Positions 48,805-57,820 of a stretch of DNA of 64,000 nt are shown piece by piece; position 1 is the first letter of the stretch, and each line of letters starts with the position of its first letter. The notes under the pieces were generated by a model. That model did no database searches. It was not told the origin of the DNA and saw only the letters and a program-made list of their open reading frames with translations. A program made the translations under genes and the position numbers. This DNA comes from Selenomonas sputigena_A (GTDB taxonomy: Bacteria > Bacillota > Negativicutes > Selenomonadales > Selenomonadaceae): the NCBI RefSeq assembly GCF_051603425.1, contig NZ_CP194411.1:1364001-1428000 (forward strand), in the 5' to 3' direction.

Positions 48805-48936
48805 ATGGGAAGAATGAACATACAGGAAATGGCGGACTGCATTGCTGCCGCATTTTTGCAGCATGAGCAGTATCGCGCGGAGCATCGCAAGGAATATGGG
48901 GAGGTGCTCGCGCATGTATTTGGACGCTCTGCATGA
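48805..48936 (+). CDS. 43-residue protein of unknown function
   Basis: Short helical, charged product (MGRMNIQEMADCIAAAFLQH at the N-terminus). The ATG follows AAGGAGTCGGGAGT, 12 bases after the racemase stop, so it is probably co-transcribed. It might be the head of a truncated acetyltransferase, since IQEMADCIAAAFLQHEQYR resembles their first helix, but this is weak. It overlaps the next small frame by 23 bases. Confidence 0.45.
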   Translation: MGRMNIQEMADCIAAAFLQHEQYRAEHRKEYGEVLAHVFGRSA

Positions 48937-49048
48937 GGCATGGGATGCGCTGGTGAATGACAACGGTTGGATAGAGGTGGCGGATCCGGCGGAGGGGGAA
49001 CAGCATGATGCGTTTCCGACGGGTCATGCATCTGCCACACAGAAATGA
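48914..49048 (+). CDS. 44-residue protein of unknown function
   Basis: Acidic short product (MYLDALHEAWDALVNDNGWI at the N-terminus). The ATG lies seven bases after GGGGAGGTG, a good binding site inside the previous frame. It may be translated by coupling. I know no family. Confidence 0.4.
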   Translation: MYLDALHEAWDALVNDNGWIEVADPAEGEQHDAFPTGHASATQK

Positions 49049-49082
49049 GGGGCGCCAATTTTTTGTGGCAATGGAAATAAAA

Positions 49083-49099
49083 AGTTGATATAATCAACT
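49083..49099 (+). promoter_or_regulatory. MarR-type operator over the efflux promoter
   Basis: AGTTGAT-ATA-ATCAACT is a perfect 7-bp inverted repeat with a 3-base centre, and it contains the TATAAT box (49089-49094). This is the usual design for autorepression by a MarR dimer. The leader that follows is long (about 115 bases). Confidence 0.65.
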
Positions 49100-49216
49100 A
49101 AGAGCTTCGCTGCAAGCTTTCACTATATATGCCTGCCCATCCCTGCAGGAAAGAAGCAGGCGCGAAATTGCTGTCGCTGCATCTGGAAGGCGGGGAGGGG
49201 GGAGAGGAGGATTTCC

Positions 49217-49672
49217 ATGGGGAATTTGCAGATTGCGCGCTATTTTGCCATTCTTGACAGGCGTTCGCGCAGCTATGTGTTGGAGGCCTGCCGACCGCTG
49301 AAGATTACCTATGCGGAATACATTTTGCTGCTGCGGATTTTCGACTGTGAGGGCGCGAGCCAGGAGGAGCTGGCGCGTGCCCTCCATGCGGACAAGTCGG
49401 CTGTGGCGCGCGTAGTTAAGCTGCTCGAGGCGAAGGGCTTCATCTGCCGCGAGAAGGATGCCGTCGACCGCCGCGTGAAGCGCATCTACTTGACGGAGTA
49501 CGGCCGCATGCAGCATGGCTTCCTGCTCTCTGTCATGGATTGTTGGGTCGATTGGCTGGCCGAGGCGCTGCCGCCGGAGGAGCTCGATGTCGTGGCGCGG
49601 GGGTTTCGGCTCTTGGCGGAACGCTCGACGAATGCGGACTTTCGTGAGCTCGTCAGGAAAACGGAGCATTGA
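49217..49672 (+). CDS. MarR-family transcriptional regulator
   Basis: The 151-residue winged-helix repressor has the MarR core: YAEYILLLRIFDCEGASQEELARAL, the recognition helix HADKSAVARVVKLLEAKGFI and the wing REKDAVDRRVKRIYLTEYG. It likely represses its own promoter and the downstream efflux genes until a toxic compound binds. ATG follows GGAGAGGAGGATTTCC. Confidence 0.92.
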   Translation: MGNLQIARYFAILDRRSRSYVLEACRPLKITYAEYILLLRIFDCEGASQEELARALHADKSAVARVVKLLEAKGFICREKDAVDRRVKRIYLTEYGRMQHGFLLSVMDCWVDWLAEALPPEELDVVARGFRLLAERSTNADFRELVRKTEH

Positions 49673-49700
49673 GGCTTTATCGTGTGGGGAGGTATGGGCT

Positions 49701-50777
49701 ATGAAATATGAAGCACGAGGAATCTTGCTGCTCCTTCTTGCTGCCGCACTCTTTGCTGCGGCAGGCTGCGGCGATGCACCACCTGAGAAGGCGAAAGCGC
49801 CTTTGGTGCGCTTCGAGCGCACAGCGGCGAATGAGGCGGCGGGCGCGGTGAATTATGCGGGCAGTGTGCGCGGCCGCTATGAAAAGAATCTGGCGTTCCA
49901 GGTCGGCGGCCGCATCATCGAGCGCGCGGTCAATGTGGGCGACCGCGTGCAGGGCGGCACGACCCTCCTGCGCCTTGACGCCAAGGACATCGTCGAGCGC
50001 GCGAGCCAAGGCGATGCGCAGGTCAGCGCGGCGCAGGCACAGCTCGATCTCGCCGCCTCGAACCTCGCGCGCTACCGTGAGCTCTATGCGGCGCAGGCGA
50101 TTCCGGCCGTCGTGCTCGACCAATACGAGACGAACTACGAGGCGGCGGCGGCGAGTTATCGGCAGGCGCTCGCACAGGCAGCGGAGGGGCACAATGCCGT
50201 TTCCTACACATCGCTCACCGCCGATGCGGCGGGTGTGATTTCTGCCGTCATGGCGGAGGCGGGACAGGTCGTCGCTGCGGGGCAGACGGTTGTGACGCTC
50301 GTGCAGACGGGGGAGCTTGAAGTCGAGATCGCCGTGCCGGAGGATCGCCTTGCCGATGTGCCGCCGGGCAGGGAGGTCGCCGTATCCTTCTGGGCACTCG
50401 GTGCGGGTACGGTTCCCGGTACGGTGCGCGAGGTTGCGCCAATGGCGGATGCGGCATCGCGCACCTATCGCGTCCGCGTCTCCGTGCCGGAACCGCCCGC
50501 AGGGCTGGCGCTCGGCATGACGGCGAACGTGGCGGTGGGAAAGGCGCCTACGACAGCCGTACGCCTGCCGCTTACGGCGATTTACCAGCCGGGCGATGCG
50601 CCCTCGGTCTGGCTCGTCGGGGAGGACAACAAGGTATTCCTGCAAAAGATCACGGTGGATGGATACGACGGCAACGATGTGCTCGTCCGGGGGCTGCCGG
50701 ACGGCGCAGTCGTTGTGACGGCGGGCGTTCACAAGCTGAGGGAAGGCGATGTGGTGAGGCTGGGTGATGCACAATGA
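49701..50777 (+). CDS. RND efflux periplasmic adaptor (membrane fusion protein)
   Basis: The 358-residue lipoprotein (lipobox AAAGC near residue 20) joins the inner-membrane pump to an outer-membrane channel. It has the lipoyl half-motifs KNLAFQVGGRIIERAVNVGDRVQGG and ADAAGVISAVMAEAGQVVAAGQ, a helical hairpin (about 90-160), a beta-barrel domain and a C-terminal membrane-proximal domain. ATG at 49701 follows GGGGAGGTATGGGCT. It overlaps the pump gene by four bases. Confidence 0.93.
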   Translation: MKYEARGILLLLLAAALFAAAGCGDAPPEKAKAPLVRFERTAANEAAGAVNYAGSVRGRYEKNLAFQVGGRIIERAVNVGDRVQGGTTLLRLDAKDIVERASQGDAQVSAAQAQLDLAASNLARYRELYAAQAIPAVVLDQYETNYEAAAASYRQALAQAAEGHNAVSYTSLTADAAGVISAVMAEAGQVVAAGQTVVTLVQTGELEVEIAVPEDRLADVPPGREVAVSFWALGAGTVPGTVREVAPMADAASRTYRVRVSVPEPPAGLALGMTANVAVGKAPTTAVRLPLTAIYQPGDAPSVWLVGEDNKVFLQKITVDGYDGNDVLVRGLPDGAVVVTAGVHKLREGDVVRLGDAQ

Positions 50778-53700
50778 AGAATCTCGCGGAAGTTTCCTTA
50801 AAGAATAAGGGCCTCGTCTGGTACTTCATCATCGTCATCCTCCTCGGCGGCATCTTCGCTTATGCAAAGCTCGGCCGGATGGAGGATCCCGATTTCACGA
50901 TCCGTCAGATGGTCGTGTCCGTTGCTTGGCCGGGGGCGACAGCGGAGCAGGTGGAGGAGCAGGTCACGGACAAGCTCGAAAAGAAGCTGCAGGACGTACC
51001 CGGCCTCAAGGAGCTTAGGAGTTATTCGCGTGAGGGGCGGGCGGTCATTTATGTGACGCTGGACGACAAGACGGAGAAGGAAGATATCCGCCCGACGTGG
51101 CGCGACGTGCGGAACCTCTGCGAAGATGAGAAGAGCGCACTGCCTGACGGCGTTTACGGACCGTACTACGACGACCGCTTCGACGATGTTTTCGGCTCGG
51201 TCTACGCTGTGACGGGCGACGGCTGGTCTTATGAGGAGATGCGTGCACAGGCGGAAAAGACGCGGCGCGATCTGCTCTCTGTCGAAAATGTGCAGAAAGT
51301 CGAACTCATCGGAGTGCAGTCTGAGAAGATCTATGTCGAGGCGGCGCGCGAGCGTCTCGCGCAGCTCGGCATACCTCCGGATGCCATCGCTGCGGCCATT
51401 CAGACGCAGGGCAAGATGATACCGGCGGGCATGATTGAGACGGAGACGGATAACGTCTATGTGCGCGTCACGGGCGCTTTCGATGATGTCGAGGCGATTC
51501 GCGCACTGCCGATCCGCGCTGCAGGACGCACCTTCCGCCTTGGCGATATCGCGAGCGTCACGCGCCGCTATGCCGAGCCTGCGACCCCGAAGATGTACTT
51601 CAACGGCGAGCCCGCCGTGGGCATCGCCGTTTCCATGCGTCCCGGCGGCAACATCCTGACGCTTGGTGCGGATCTCCAGAAGGAGATTGCCGCGATCAAG
51701 GAGGATTTGCCGCTCGGCCTTGAGATTCACCAAGTGTCCGATCAGCCGCAGGTCGTCGAGGAGTCGATCGACGACTTCATCGCTACCCTGCGCGAAGCCG
51801 TCATCATCGTGCTCGCCGTGAGCTTTCTGACGCTTGGTCTGCGAACAGGGCTCGTTGTCGCCTGCTGCATTCCGCTCGTCCTGACGGGGGTGTTTCTCTT
51901 CATGTACGGTGCGGGCATCGACTTGCAGAAGGTGTCCTTGGGCGCTCTCATCATTTCGCTCGGGCTCTTGGTCGATGATGAGATCATCGCCGTCGAGATG
52001 ATGAGCGTCAAGCTCGAAGAGGGGCTTGACCGCTTCCGGGCGGCGTCCCATGCTTTCCGCGCGACAGCGCTGCCCATGCTGACGGGCACGCTCATCACCT
52101 GCGCAGGCTTCATCCCCGTCGCCTTTTCCAAAGGCATGGCGGCAGAATTCTGCGCCTCGCTCTTCCCCGTGATTGCTGCGGCGCTGCTCCTGTCGTGGAT
52201 CGTCTCCGTCATGGTCGCGCCGCTCCTGGGCTATCGCTTTATCCGCATCAAGGCGAAGCGTGCGGAGGACGGCAGTGCGGTCCTCTATCAGGGACGCTTC
52301 TATCAGGGATTCCGCCGCGTGCTCGATACATTTCTCGCGCACCGTTGGCTTGTTCTCGGCGGGACGGCTTTGGTCTTTGTCTTCTCCGTCGTTCTGCTGG
52401 GCCTTTGCCGGCAGGATTTCTTCCCGCCGTCGCTGCGCCCTGAAATCATCGTGGAAATGCGCCTGCCCGAAGGCTCGTCCATAAAGAATACGGATGACGA
52501 GGCGCAGCGTTTCGCCGCCTTTCTCGACGGCTTTGACAGCGAGTACAGGAACTACTCCGCCTATGTGGGCGAGGGTGCGCCGCGCTTCGTCTTGACGCTC
52601 GATCCCGTACTGCCTGCCGACAACTACGCGCAGTTCGTCATCGTCGCGAACGATAAGGACTCGCGCGAAGATTTGACGGCGAAGATTCGTGCGGAGCTTG
52701 CGGAAAACTTCCCGAACGTGCGCGCAAATCTCAAGTTCATCCAGACGGGGCCGCCTGCGGCGTACCCCATCATGCTGCGCGTCGAAGGAACGGACAAGGA
52801 AAAGGTCATGGCGCTCGCCAATGAGGTCGCCGATCTCGTGGCGGACGATGAGAACACACGCGATGTGAATCTTGACTGGCAGGAAAAGAGCAAGGTCATG
52901 CACCTCGCGCTCGACCAGGACAAGCTCAAGGCGCTCGGCCTTTCGACGCAGGCGGTGCAGCAGACGCTCTACACGGAGCTTACGGGCATGAAGGCGGCGG
53001 AGCTCTACGAGGGAGACCGTACGGTGGATATCATGCTGCGCCTCAAAGCGGAAGACCGTGACGACCTCTCGCGTCTTGAAGAATTGCCGATTTATCTGCC
53101 GCAGACGGGCTATGTGCCGCTCGCGCAGGTCGCGAAAATCTCTTATGGCGCGGAAAACGGCGTCATCTGGCGGCGCGACTTGAAGCCCGCCGTGACCGTG
53201 CGTGCTGACATCATCGAGGGCACGCCGATGGATGCGGCAAAGAAAGCGTATGAGGCGACGAAAGAGCTCAGGGAGAAGCTGCCCGCGGGCTATGCCGTTG
53301 AGCCGGACGGCAGTCTTGCAGACAGCGAGGACTCGATGGAATACCTTCTCGTGCCCGTGCCCGCCATGATCTTCATCATCATGACGCTCCTGATCTTCCA
53401 GGTGCGCGAGGGCCGCGCGATGCTCATCACGCTTCTGACGGCGCCCCTCGGCATCATCGGCGTCGCCTGCGGCATGTTCCTCACGGGCGAGCCGATCGGC
53501 TTTGTCGCCGACCTCGGCATCCTCGCGCTCTCGGGTATGATCATCCGCAACTCGGTCATCCTCATCGACCAGATACAGAAGCACATCAAAGCGGGCGAAT
53601 CGCCGTGGCAGGCGGTCATCGATTCTGCCGTGCTGCGCTTCCGGCCCATCATGCTGACAGCGGCTGCTGCAATCCTCGGCATGATTCCTCTGATGACAAG

Positions 53701-53821
53701 CTCTTTCTGGGGGCCGATGGCCGTGGCGATTGCGAGCGGCCTCTTGGCGGCGACGGTTCTGACGCTGCTCGTCCTGCCCGTGATGTATGTCGTCGTCTAT
53801 CGTGTGCGGCGCGAAGACTGA
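50774..53821 (+). CDS. RND-family efflux pump (AcrB/MMPL type)
   Basis: The 1015-residue inner-membrane transporter has twelve hydrophobic helices in the RND arrangement and two large periplasmic loops. Helix 4 carries the proton-relay acidic residues (GALIISLGLLVDDEIIAVEMM), and SLADSEDSMEYLLVPVPA precedes a later helix. It exports drugs, bile-like or other toxic compounds by proton exchange. No TolC-like gene follows, so the outer channel must be encoded elsewhere. Confidence 0.95.
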   Translation: MKNLAEVSLKNKGLVWYFIIVILLGGIFAYAKLGRMEDPDFTIRQMVVSVAWPGATAEQVEEQVTDKLEKKLQDVPGLKELRSYSREGRAVIYVTLDDKTEKEDIRPTWRDVRNLCEDEKSALPDGVYGPYYDDRFDDVFGSVYAVTGDGWSYEEMRAQAEKTRRDLLSVENVQKVELIGVQSEKIYVEAARERLAQLGIPPDAIAAAIQTQGKMIPAGMIETETDNVYVRVTGAFDDVEAIRALPIRAAGRTFRLGDIASVTRRYAEPATPKMYFNGEPAVGIAVSMRPGGNILTLGADLQKEIAAIKEDLPLGLEIHQVSDQPQVVEESIDDFIATLREAVIIVLAVSFLTLGLRTGLVVACCIPLVLTGVFLFMYGAGIDLQKVSLGALIISLGLLVDDEIIAVEMMSVKLEEGLDRFRAASHAFRATALPMLTGTLITCAGFIPVAFSKGMAAEFCASLFPVIAAALLLSWIVSVMVAPLLGYRFIRIKAKRAEDGSAVLYQGRFYQGFRRVLDTFLAHRWLVLGGTALVFVFSVVLLGLCRQDFFPPSLRPEIIVEMRLPEGSSIKNTDDEAQRFAAFLDGFDSEYRNYSAYVGEGAPRFVLTLDPVLPADNYAQFVIVANDKDSREDLTAKIRAELAENFPNVRANLKFIQTGPPAAYPIMLRVEGTDKEKVMALANEVADLVADDENTRDVNLDWQEKSKVMHLALDQDKLKALGLSTQAVQQTLYTELTGMKAAELYEGDRTVDIMLRLKAEDRDDLSRLEELPIYLPQTGYVPLAQVAKISYGAENGVIWRRDLKPAVTVRADIIEGTPMDAAKKAYEATKELREKLPAGYAVEPDGSLADSEDSMEYLLVPVPAMIFIIMTLLIFQVREGRAMLITLLTAPLGIIGVACGMFLTGEPIGFVADLGILALSGMIIRNSVILIDQIQKHIKAGESPWQAVIDSAVLRFRPIMLTAAAAILGMIPLMTSSFWGPMAVAIASGLLAATVLTLLVLPVMYVVVYRVRRED

Positions 53822-53920
53822 ATACGATGCGGAAGGTACGAGGAGAAAAAATAGGAAGAAAGATGAGTTTAGCGAAATACACTAGACTATTGTACTAAGA
53901 TGTGATATATTGAAAGAAGG

Positions 53921-53957
53921 ACGTGTGGATGCAGCCTGTGTCCACACGTTTTTTTGA
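53921..53957 (+). terminator. terminator of the efflux operon
   Basis: ACGTGTGGA and TCCACACGT arms followed by T7. Confidence 0.9.
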
Positions 53958-54052
53958 CAGGCAGGGTGAAATATGCCGGCGGCGGATTTTGCAGCCGTGC
54001 CTGGCCTTGAAAGATCGGACGACGGCAATCGATGAAGCGGGAGGTGGGGAAC

Positions 54053-55921
54053 ATGGAAAAGAAAAGCGGCATCGCAGGGCTTTTTACGCTTGTTTTGGCG
54101 TTGGCGTATTTCCTCCTTTGCGCCCCGATGCCCATGCCCCGTGCTGAAGCAGCCAACGGCGTATTCGGTTGGAAGGCGCCCCTGGCGGAAATCGAGGTGC
54201 CGTCGGATTGGATTTACTGGCAGGGGGCGGCGCCTCCCGATGAGGAGACGGCGGCGGCGTTTTTCAGAGCAGCCGGCCACGGGGGGACGGCTCCGGAAGG
54301 CTGGCAGCATCTTGCATTCCCTTCGCCTCCGACGCTTGCTGCGGATACGCGCTATGTCTGGCTGGCGACGCGTTTGCCGGAGGATGGGAAGAGCGGCATG
54401 GCGCTCTTCTTCACTACGACAAACCAGGCCGTGCGCGTCTGGATTGACGGAAAGCTCATCTATGAATACGGCTCGATGGAGGACGGCACCTATAATTACG
54501 GGGAGCGCTGGCACTTGGTTCCGATGCCGGAGGGATATGCGGGAAAGAGCCTTGTTTTCGGTCTCCACTCCTTCGACTTGACGCATCTCGGCATCTTTAG
54601 GCATATGTATCTGCGCGACATGCGGACCAGCGTTTCCGATCTGTTTTTCTACGATATCCCGTTTGTGTTCGGTCTGTCACTCGTCTTCATGCTGAGCGCA
54701 ATCGTCGGCCTTTACGGCCTCACGCTGCGCCATCGGCGGCGCGCTTACCTCTTTCTGCTGCTCTTTTTGCTGAATTATGGGGTTTGGATGATCAGCGCGT
54801 CGAACGTCAAGTCTTTCGTTCTGGATTGGGCGGCTTTTTGGTGGTATCTGCAGCTTCCGGCGATCTACGGCTTTCCCGTCTTCGCCTTCCTCTTCTTTGC
54901 GGAGCTTTTTCCCGTCAAGCCGCGGCGCACGATGCGCCTATTGGCCCTGCCGTTCGTCCTGCTGCTGTTTGTTTCGCTCCTGGGAGAAATCATTTTCTCG
55001 CGCGGCATGATCTTTTACAATATGGCGCTCTACTATCCGCTGGTGGCAATCCTGGCGCCCTGGGCAGGCTGGCTCCTTTGGTGCGAGGCGAAAAACGGCA
55101 ATGCTTACTGCCGCATAGCCCTCGTGCCGGTCTTTGTCGTCTGTCCCCTGGGGCTTTTTGACGGCCTTTGGTTCTATTACCGGCTGTTTTCGTGGAATAT
55201 GTACCTCACGCCGTTTGCCCTGCTCTCCATCGTGTTCCTCATCCTCAGCATCATACGCATGCGCATCCGTGATGAAGTGCGCAGCGAGGCTCTGCAGGCA
55301 TCGTTGGAGCATGAGATTATGGAGGCGAAGGAAAGGGCGCAGATCGATCCGCTGACAAAATGCTTTAATCGATATAAGTTTCCCAGCTCCTTCTGCGAAT
55401 GGGTGCAGGTCGCGGAACGGACGGACGGCAGCCTTGCTCTGCTGATGCTCGACATCGACTTTTTCAAGAAGATCAATGACAGCTACGGCCACGATGAGGG
55501 AGACCGCGTGCTCATCAGGCTTGCACAGGAACTGCGCGGCGTATTGGATCGCCGCCATATTTTGTTCCGCTGGGGCGGCGAGGAGTTCATCATCCTCTGC
55601 CTGCATTATACGCTGCAGGAAGCGGCGGAATTTGCCGACGGGCTGCGGGAGAAAATCGCCGCCGCGCCCATTTGCCGCTATCAGTCCATCCAGTGCAGCA
55701 TCGGCGTGGCGATGTGGCACGGTGCGGCGCGCGACACGTCGGCGGCCTTCCTGAAGCGTGCGGACGATGCGCTCTATCAGGCAAAGTCGCATGGCCGCAA
55801 CCGCGTGGAGCGGGAAGGCCCGGGCAGCCTGGAGCGAAGCCTGGCCGTCACGCAGGGAGCGGAGAGCGTGGAGCTCAGGAAGAAAAAAGAAGCAGGAAAA
55901 AAGGACATGGGTGAAGAATAG
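54053..55921 (+). CDS. membrane-bound diguanylate cyclase with 7TM-type sensor
   Basis: The 622-residue protein has a signal-like first helix, a periplasmic beta-rich domain (about 30-195; GKLIYEYGSMEDG and similar), seven transmembrane helices (about 205-410), a short coiled linker and a GGDEF domain (about 430-590). The catalytic motif is GGEEF (508-512), so it should make cyclic-di-GMP. No RxxD inhibitory site precedes it, unlike the FIST cyclase at 4.2 kb. The layout matches 7TMR-DISM receptors. Start at 54053 follows GGAGGTGGGGAAC. A charged tail of about 35 residues ends the protein. Confidence 0.9.
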   Translation: MEKKSGIAGLFTLVLALAYFLLCAPMPMPRAEAANGVFGWKAPLAEIEVPSDWIYWQGAAPPDEETAAAFFRAAGHGGTAPEGWQHLAFPSPPTLAADTRYVWLATRLPEDGKSGMALFFTTTNQAVRVWIDGKLIYEYGSMEDGTYNYGERWHLVPMPEGYAGKSLVFGLHSFDLTHLGIFRHMYLRDMRTSVSDLFFYDIPFVFGLSLVFMLSAIVGLYGLTLRHRRRAYLFLLLFLLNYGVWMISASNVKSFVLDWAAFWWYLQLPAIYGFPVFAFLFFAELFPVKPRRTMRLLALPFVLLLFVSLLGEIIFSRGMIFYNMALYYPLVAILAPWAGWLLWCEAKNGNAYCRIALVPVFVVCPLGLFDGLWFYYRLFSWNMYLTPFALLSIVFLILSIIRMRIRDEVRSEALQASLEHEIMEAKERAQIDPLTKCFNRYKFPSSFCEWVQVAERTDGSLALLMLDIDFFKKINDSYGHDEGDRVLIRLAQELRGVLDRRHILFRWGGEEFIILCLHYTLQEAAEFADGLREKIAAAPICRYQSIQCSIGVAMWHGAARDTSAAFLKRADDALYQAKSHGRNRVEREGPGSLERSLAVTQGAESVELRKKKEAGKKDMGEE

Positions 55922-55969
55922 AAAAGAGCCGGAAAAGGAGCTTGTTCCGTGCAGGGGCAGGCTCTTTTC
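55922..55969 (+). terminator. terminator of the GGEEF gene
   Basis: AAAAGAGCC and GGCTCTTTT arms with a GC-containing loop. Confidence 0.7.
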
Positions 55970-56029
55970 GTTTATCGATCAGACGGGGTTTCCCGCTGAT
56001 ACGTTTTTCGGAAAGGAAAATCGAATACC

Positions 56030-56305
56030 ATGACAAACAAAGAGAAGTACCGCCAGGTAAAGCGCGAGGCCATAGCCACAGGACTGGCACTCGCCGCGCT
56101 CATCGTCTACTGGATCTTGGCCGGCTTCGGCACGGCGAATTTCCTCGACAATGGGATCCGCATTGCAGGGCTGCCGCTCTGGGTCGTTTTGGGCACGTTC
56201 GGCACATGGACGATGGCGATGCTCATCGTTGCCCTCTTGCTGCGCTTCGTCTTCCGCGACATGCCGCTTGACGACGAAGAGGCACGGAAGGGGGGCAAGG
56301 CGTGA
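56030..56305 (+). CDS. yhdT: YhdT-family small membrane protein (DUF997)
   Basis: The 91-residue product has two transmembrane helices (about 17-37 and 48-72) and a charged C-terminus. YhdT-type proteins are usually encoded just before PanF, as here, and may assist it; the mechanism is unknown. The ATG follows GGAAAGGAAAATCGAATACC. Its stop overlaps the panF start. Confidence 0.88.
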   Translation: MTNKEKYRQVKREAIATGLALAALIVYWILAGFGTANFLDNGIRIAGLPLWVVLGTFGTWTMAMLIVALLLRFVFRDMPLDDEEARKGGKA

Positions 56306-57795
56306 TGGAAAAGCTCAGCGTCCTCGTGCCGCTCCTCGCTTTCATGGGGCTTATGCTCGCCGTCAGTTTCGCCGTGCGCGTGCGCCGCGAAAAGGGCGGT
56401 GCGGGCTTCGTCTCGCAGTATTTCATCGGCAACCGAGCGATCGGCGGCTTCGTGCTCGCCATGACGACGGTCGCGACGTACAGCTCCGTCAGCTCGTTTG
56501 TCGGCGGGCCGGGCATGGCGTGGAAGGTCGGCTTTGGCTGGATCTACATGGCGGTCGTGCAGGTCACGGCGATCTTCCTCGTGCTCGGCATCTTCGGCAA
56601 GCGCGTCGCTTTGCTTTCGCGCCGGCTTGACGCCGTGACCATCGTCGACATCATCCGCGCGCGCTTCGGCTCGGATGCGCTCGCGAACCTTTCCGCCTTC
56701 GTCATCGTGCTGTTCTTCCTCGGCACGATGACGGCGCAGTTCGTCGGCGGGGCGAAGCTCTTCGAGGCGGTCACGGGCTACGGCTACTTCACGGGGCTCG
56801 TGCTCTTCGGCGCCGTCGTCGTCATCTACACGGCGATCGGCGGCTTCCGCGCCGTCGCGCTGACCGATACGCTCTGTGCCGTCATGATGATGATCGGCAT
56901 CGTGCTGCTCTTTTACTTCGTGCTCGATGCGGGCGGCGGTTACTGGGCGATTTTGGAGACGATCGAGCGTGACCATCCGGCGATGCTGGAGCCTCTGTCT
57001 GCCGGCAATATGCCGCTCGGCCTCTACTTCACGCAGTGGCTGCTCGTCGGCATCTGCACGATCGCGCTGCCGCAGTCCGTCGTGCGCGGCATCAGCTACC
57101 GCGATACGCGCGGACTGCATCAGGCGATGCTCATCGGCACCTTCGTCATCGGCTTTATGAACATCGGCATCAACTTCACGGGCATCCTCGCGCACGGCGT
57201 CCTGACGGGTCCCGTGACGGACTACGGCACGGTCGACAACATCATCCCGCAGGCGATCGCGCGCTCGATGCCGCCCGAACTCGCGAGCATCGCCATCATC
57301 GGTCCCCTGGCGGCCTCGATCTCGACCATCTCGGGGCTTCTGATCGTCGCCTCGTCTGCGATCATCAAGGACGTCTACATGCACGAGAAAATGAAGAAGG
57401 GCATCGTTCCTTCGATGCGCCGCCTGCGCTTTTTGTCCATAGCGTCGACCGTCATCATCGGTGCGCTCGTCTTTATCCTTGCGGCCTCGCCGCCGAACCT
57501 CATTTGGCTCATCAACATGTTTGCCTTCGGCGGCCTTGAGACGGCATTCCTCTGGGTCATGCTCTTCGGCCTTTACTGGCGGCGCGCCAACAAGACGGGC
57601 GCGATGCTCTCGATGGCGGGTGGTACCGTCGTCTACTGCGCGGCGCAGGCGCTGAAGATTCATGTATTCGGACTTCATCCCATCGTACTGGGGCTTTCGT
57701 CTTCCCTCGCGTTCTTCCTGCTCGGCACATATCTCGGCAAGCCGACATCCGCAGAGATGCTGCGCGTATTCTTTCCCGCAGGGAAGGAGAAATAG
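56305..57795 (+). CDS. panF: sodium/pantothenate symporter
   Basis: The 496-residue sodium:solute symporter has about 13 helices and takes up pantothenate, the precursor of coenzyme A. Family motifs include FVSQYFIGNRAIGGFVLAMT, SSFVGGPGMAWKVGFGW and the sodium-site segment near IIGPLAASISTISGLLIVAS. The ATG at 56305 overlaps the yhdT stop (GTGATG); the adjacent GTG at 56302 is also possible. The YhdT-PanF pairing supports pantothenate over other symporter substrates. Confidence 0.92.
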   Translation: MEKLSVLVPLLAFMGLMLAVSFAVRVRREKGGAGFVSQYFIGNRAIGGFVLAMTTVATYSSVSSFVGGPGMAWKVGFGWIYMAVVQVTAIFLVLGIFGKRVALLSRRLDAVTIVDIIRARFGSDALANLSAFVIVLFFLGTMTAQFVGGAKLFEAVTGYGYFTGLVLFGAVVVIYTAIGGFRAVALTDTLCAVMMMIGIVLLFYFVLDAGGGYWAILETIERDHPAMLEPLSAGNMPLGLYFTQWLLVGICTIALPQSVVRGISYRDTRGLHQAMLIGTFVIGFMNIGINFTGILAHGVLTGPVTDYGTVDNIIPQAIARSMPPELASIAIIGPLAASISTISGLLIVASSAIIKDVYMHEKMKKGIVPSMRRLRFLSIASTVIIGALVFILAASPPNLIWLINMFAFGGLETAFLWVMLFGLYWRRANKTGAMLSMAGGTVVYCAAQALKIHVFGLHPIVLGLSSSLAFFLLGTYLGKPTSAEMLRVFFPAGKEK

Positions 57796-57820
57796 AAGCA
57801 GATAGAAAGGAAAAATTTCC

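Noticed and set aside
50798..53584. A very long minus-strand open frame (about 928 codons) opposite the RND pump gene, and similar long antisense frames opposite hemL, livJ, livGHM, hcp and porin genes
   Set aside because: They mirror the codon pattern of clear genes on the other strand, are rich in Arg/His/Asp, show no family motifs and lack ribosome binding sites. They are shadows of GC-rich coding sequence.
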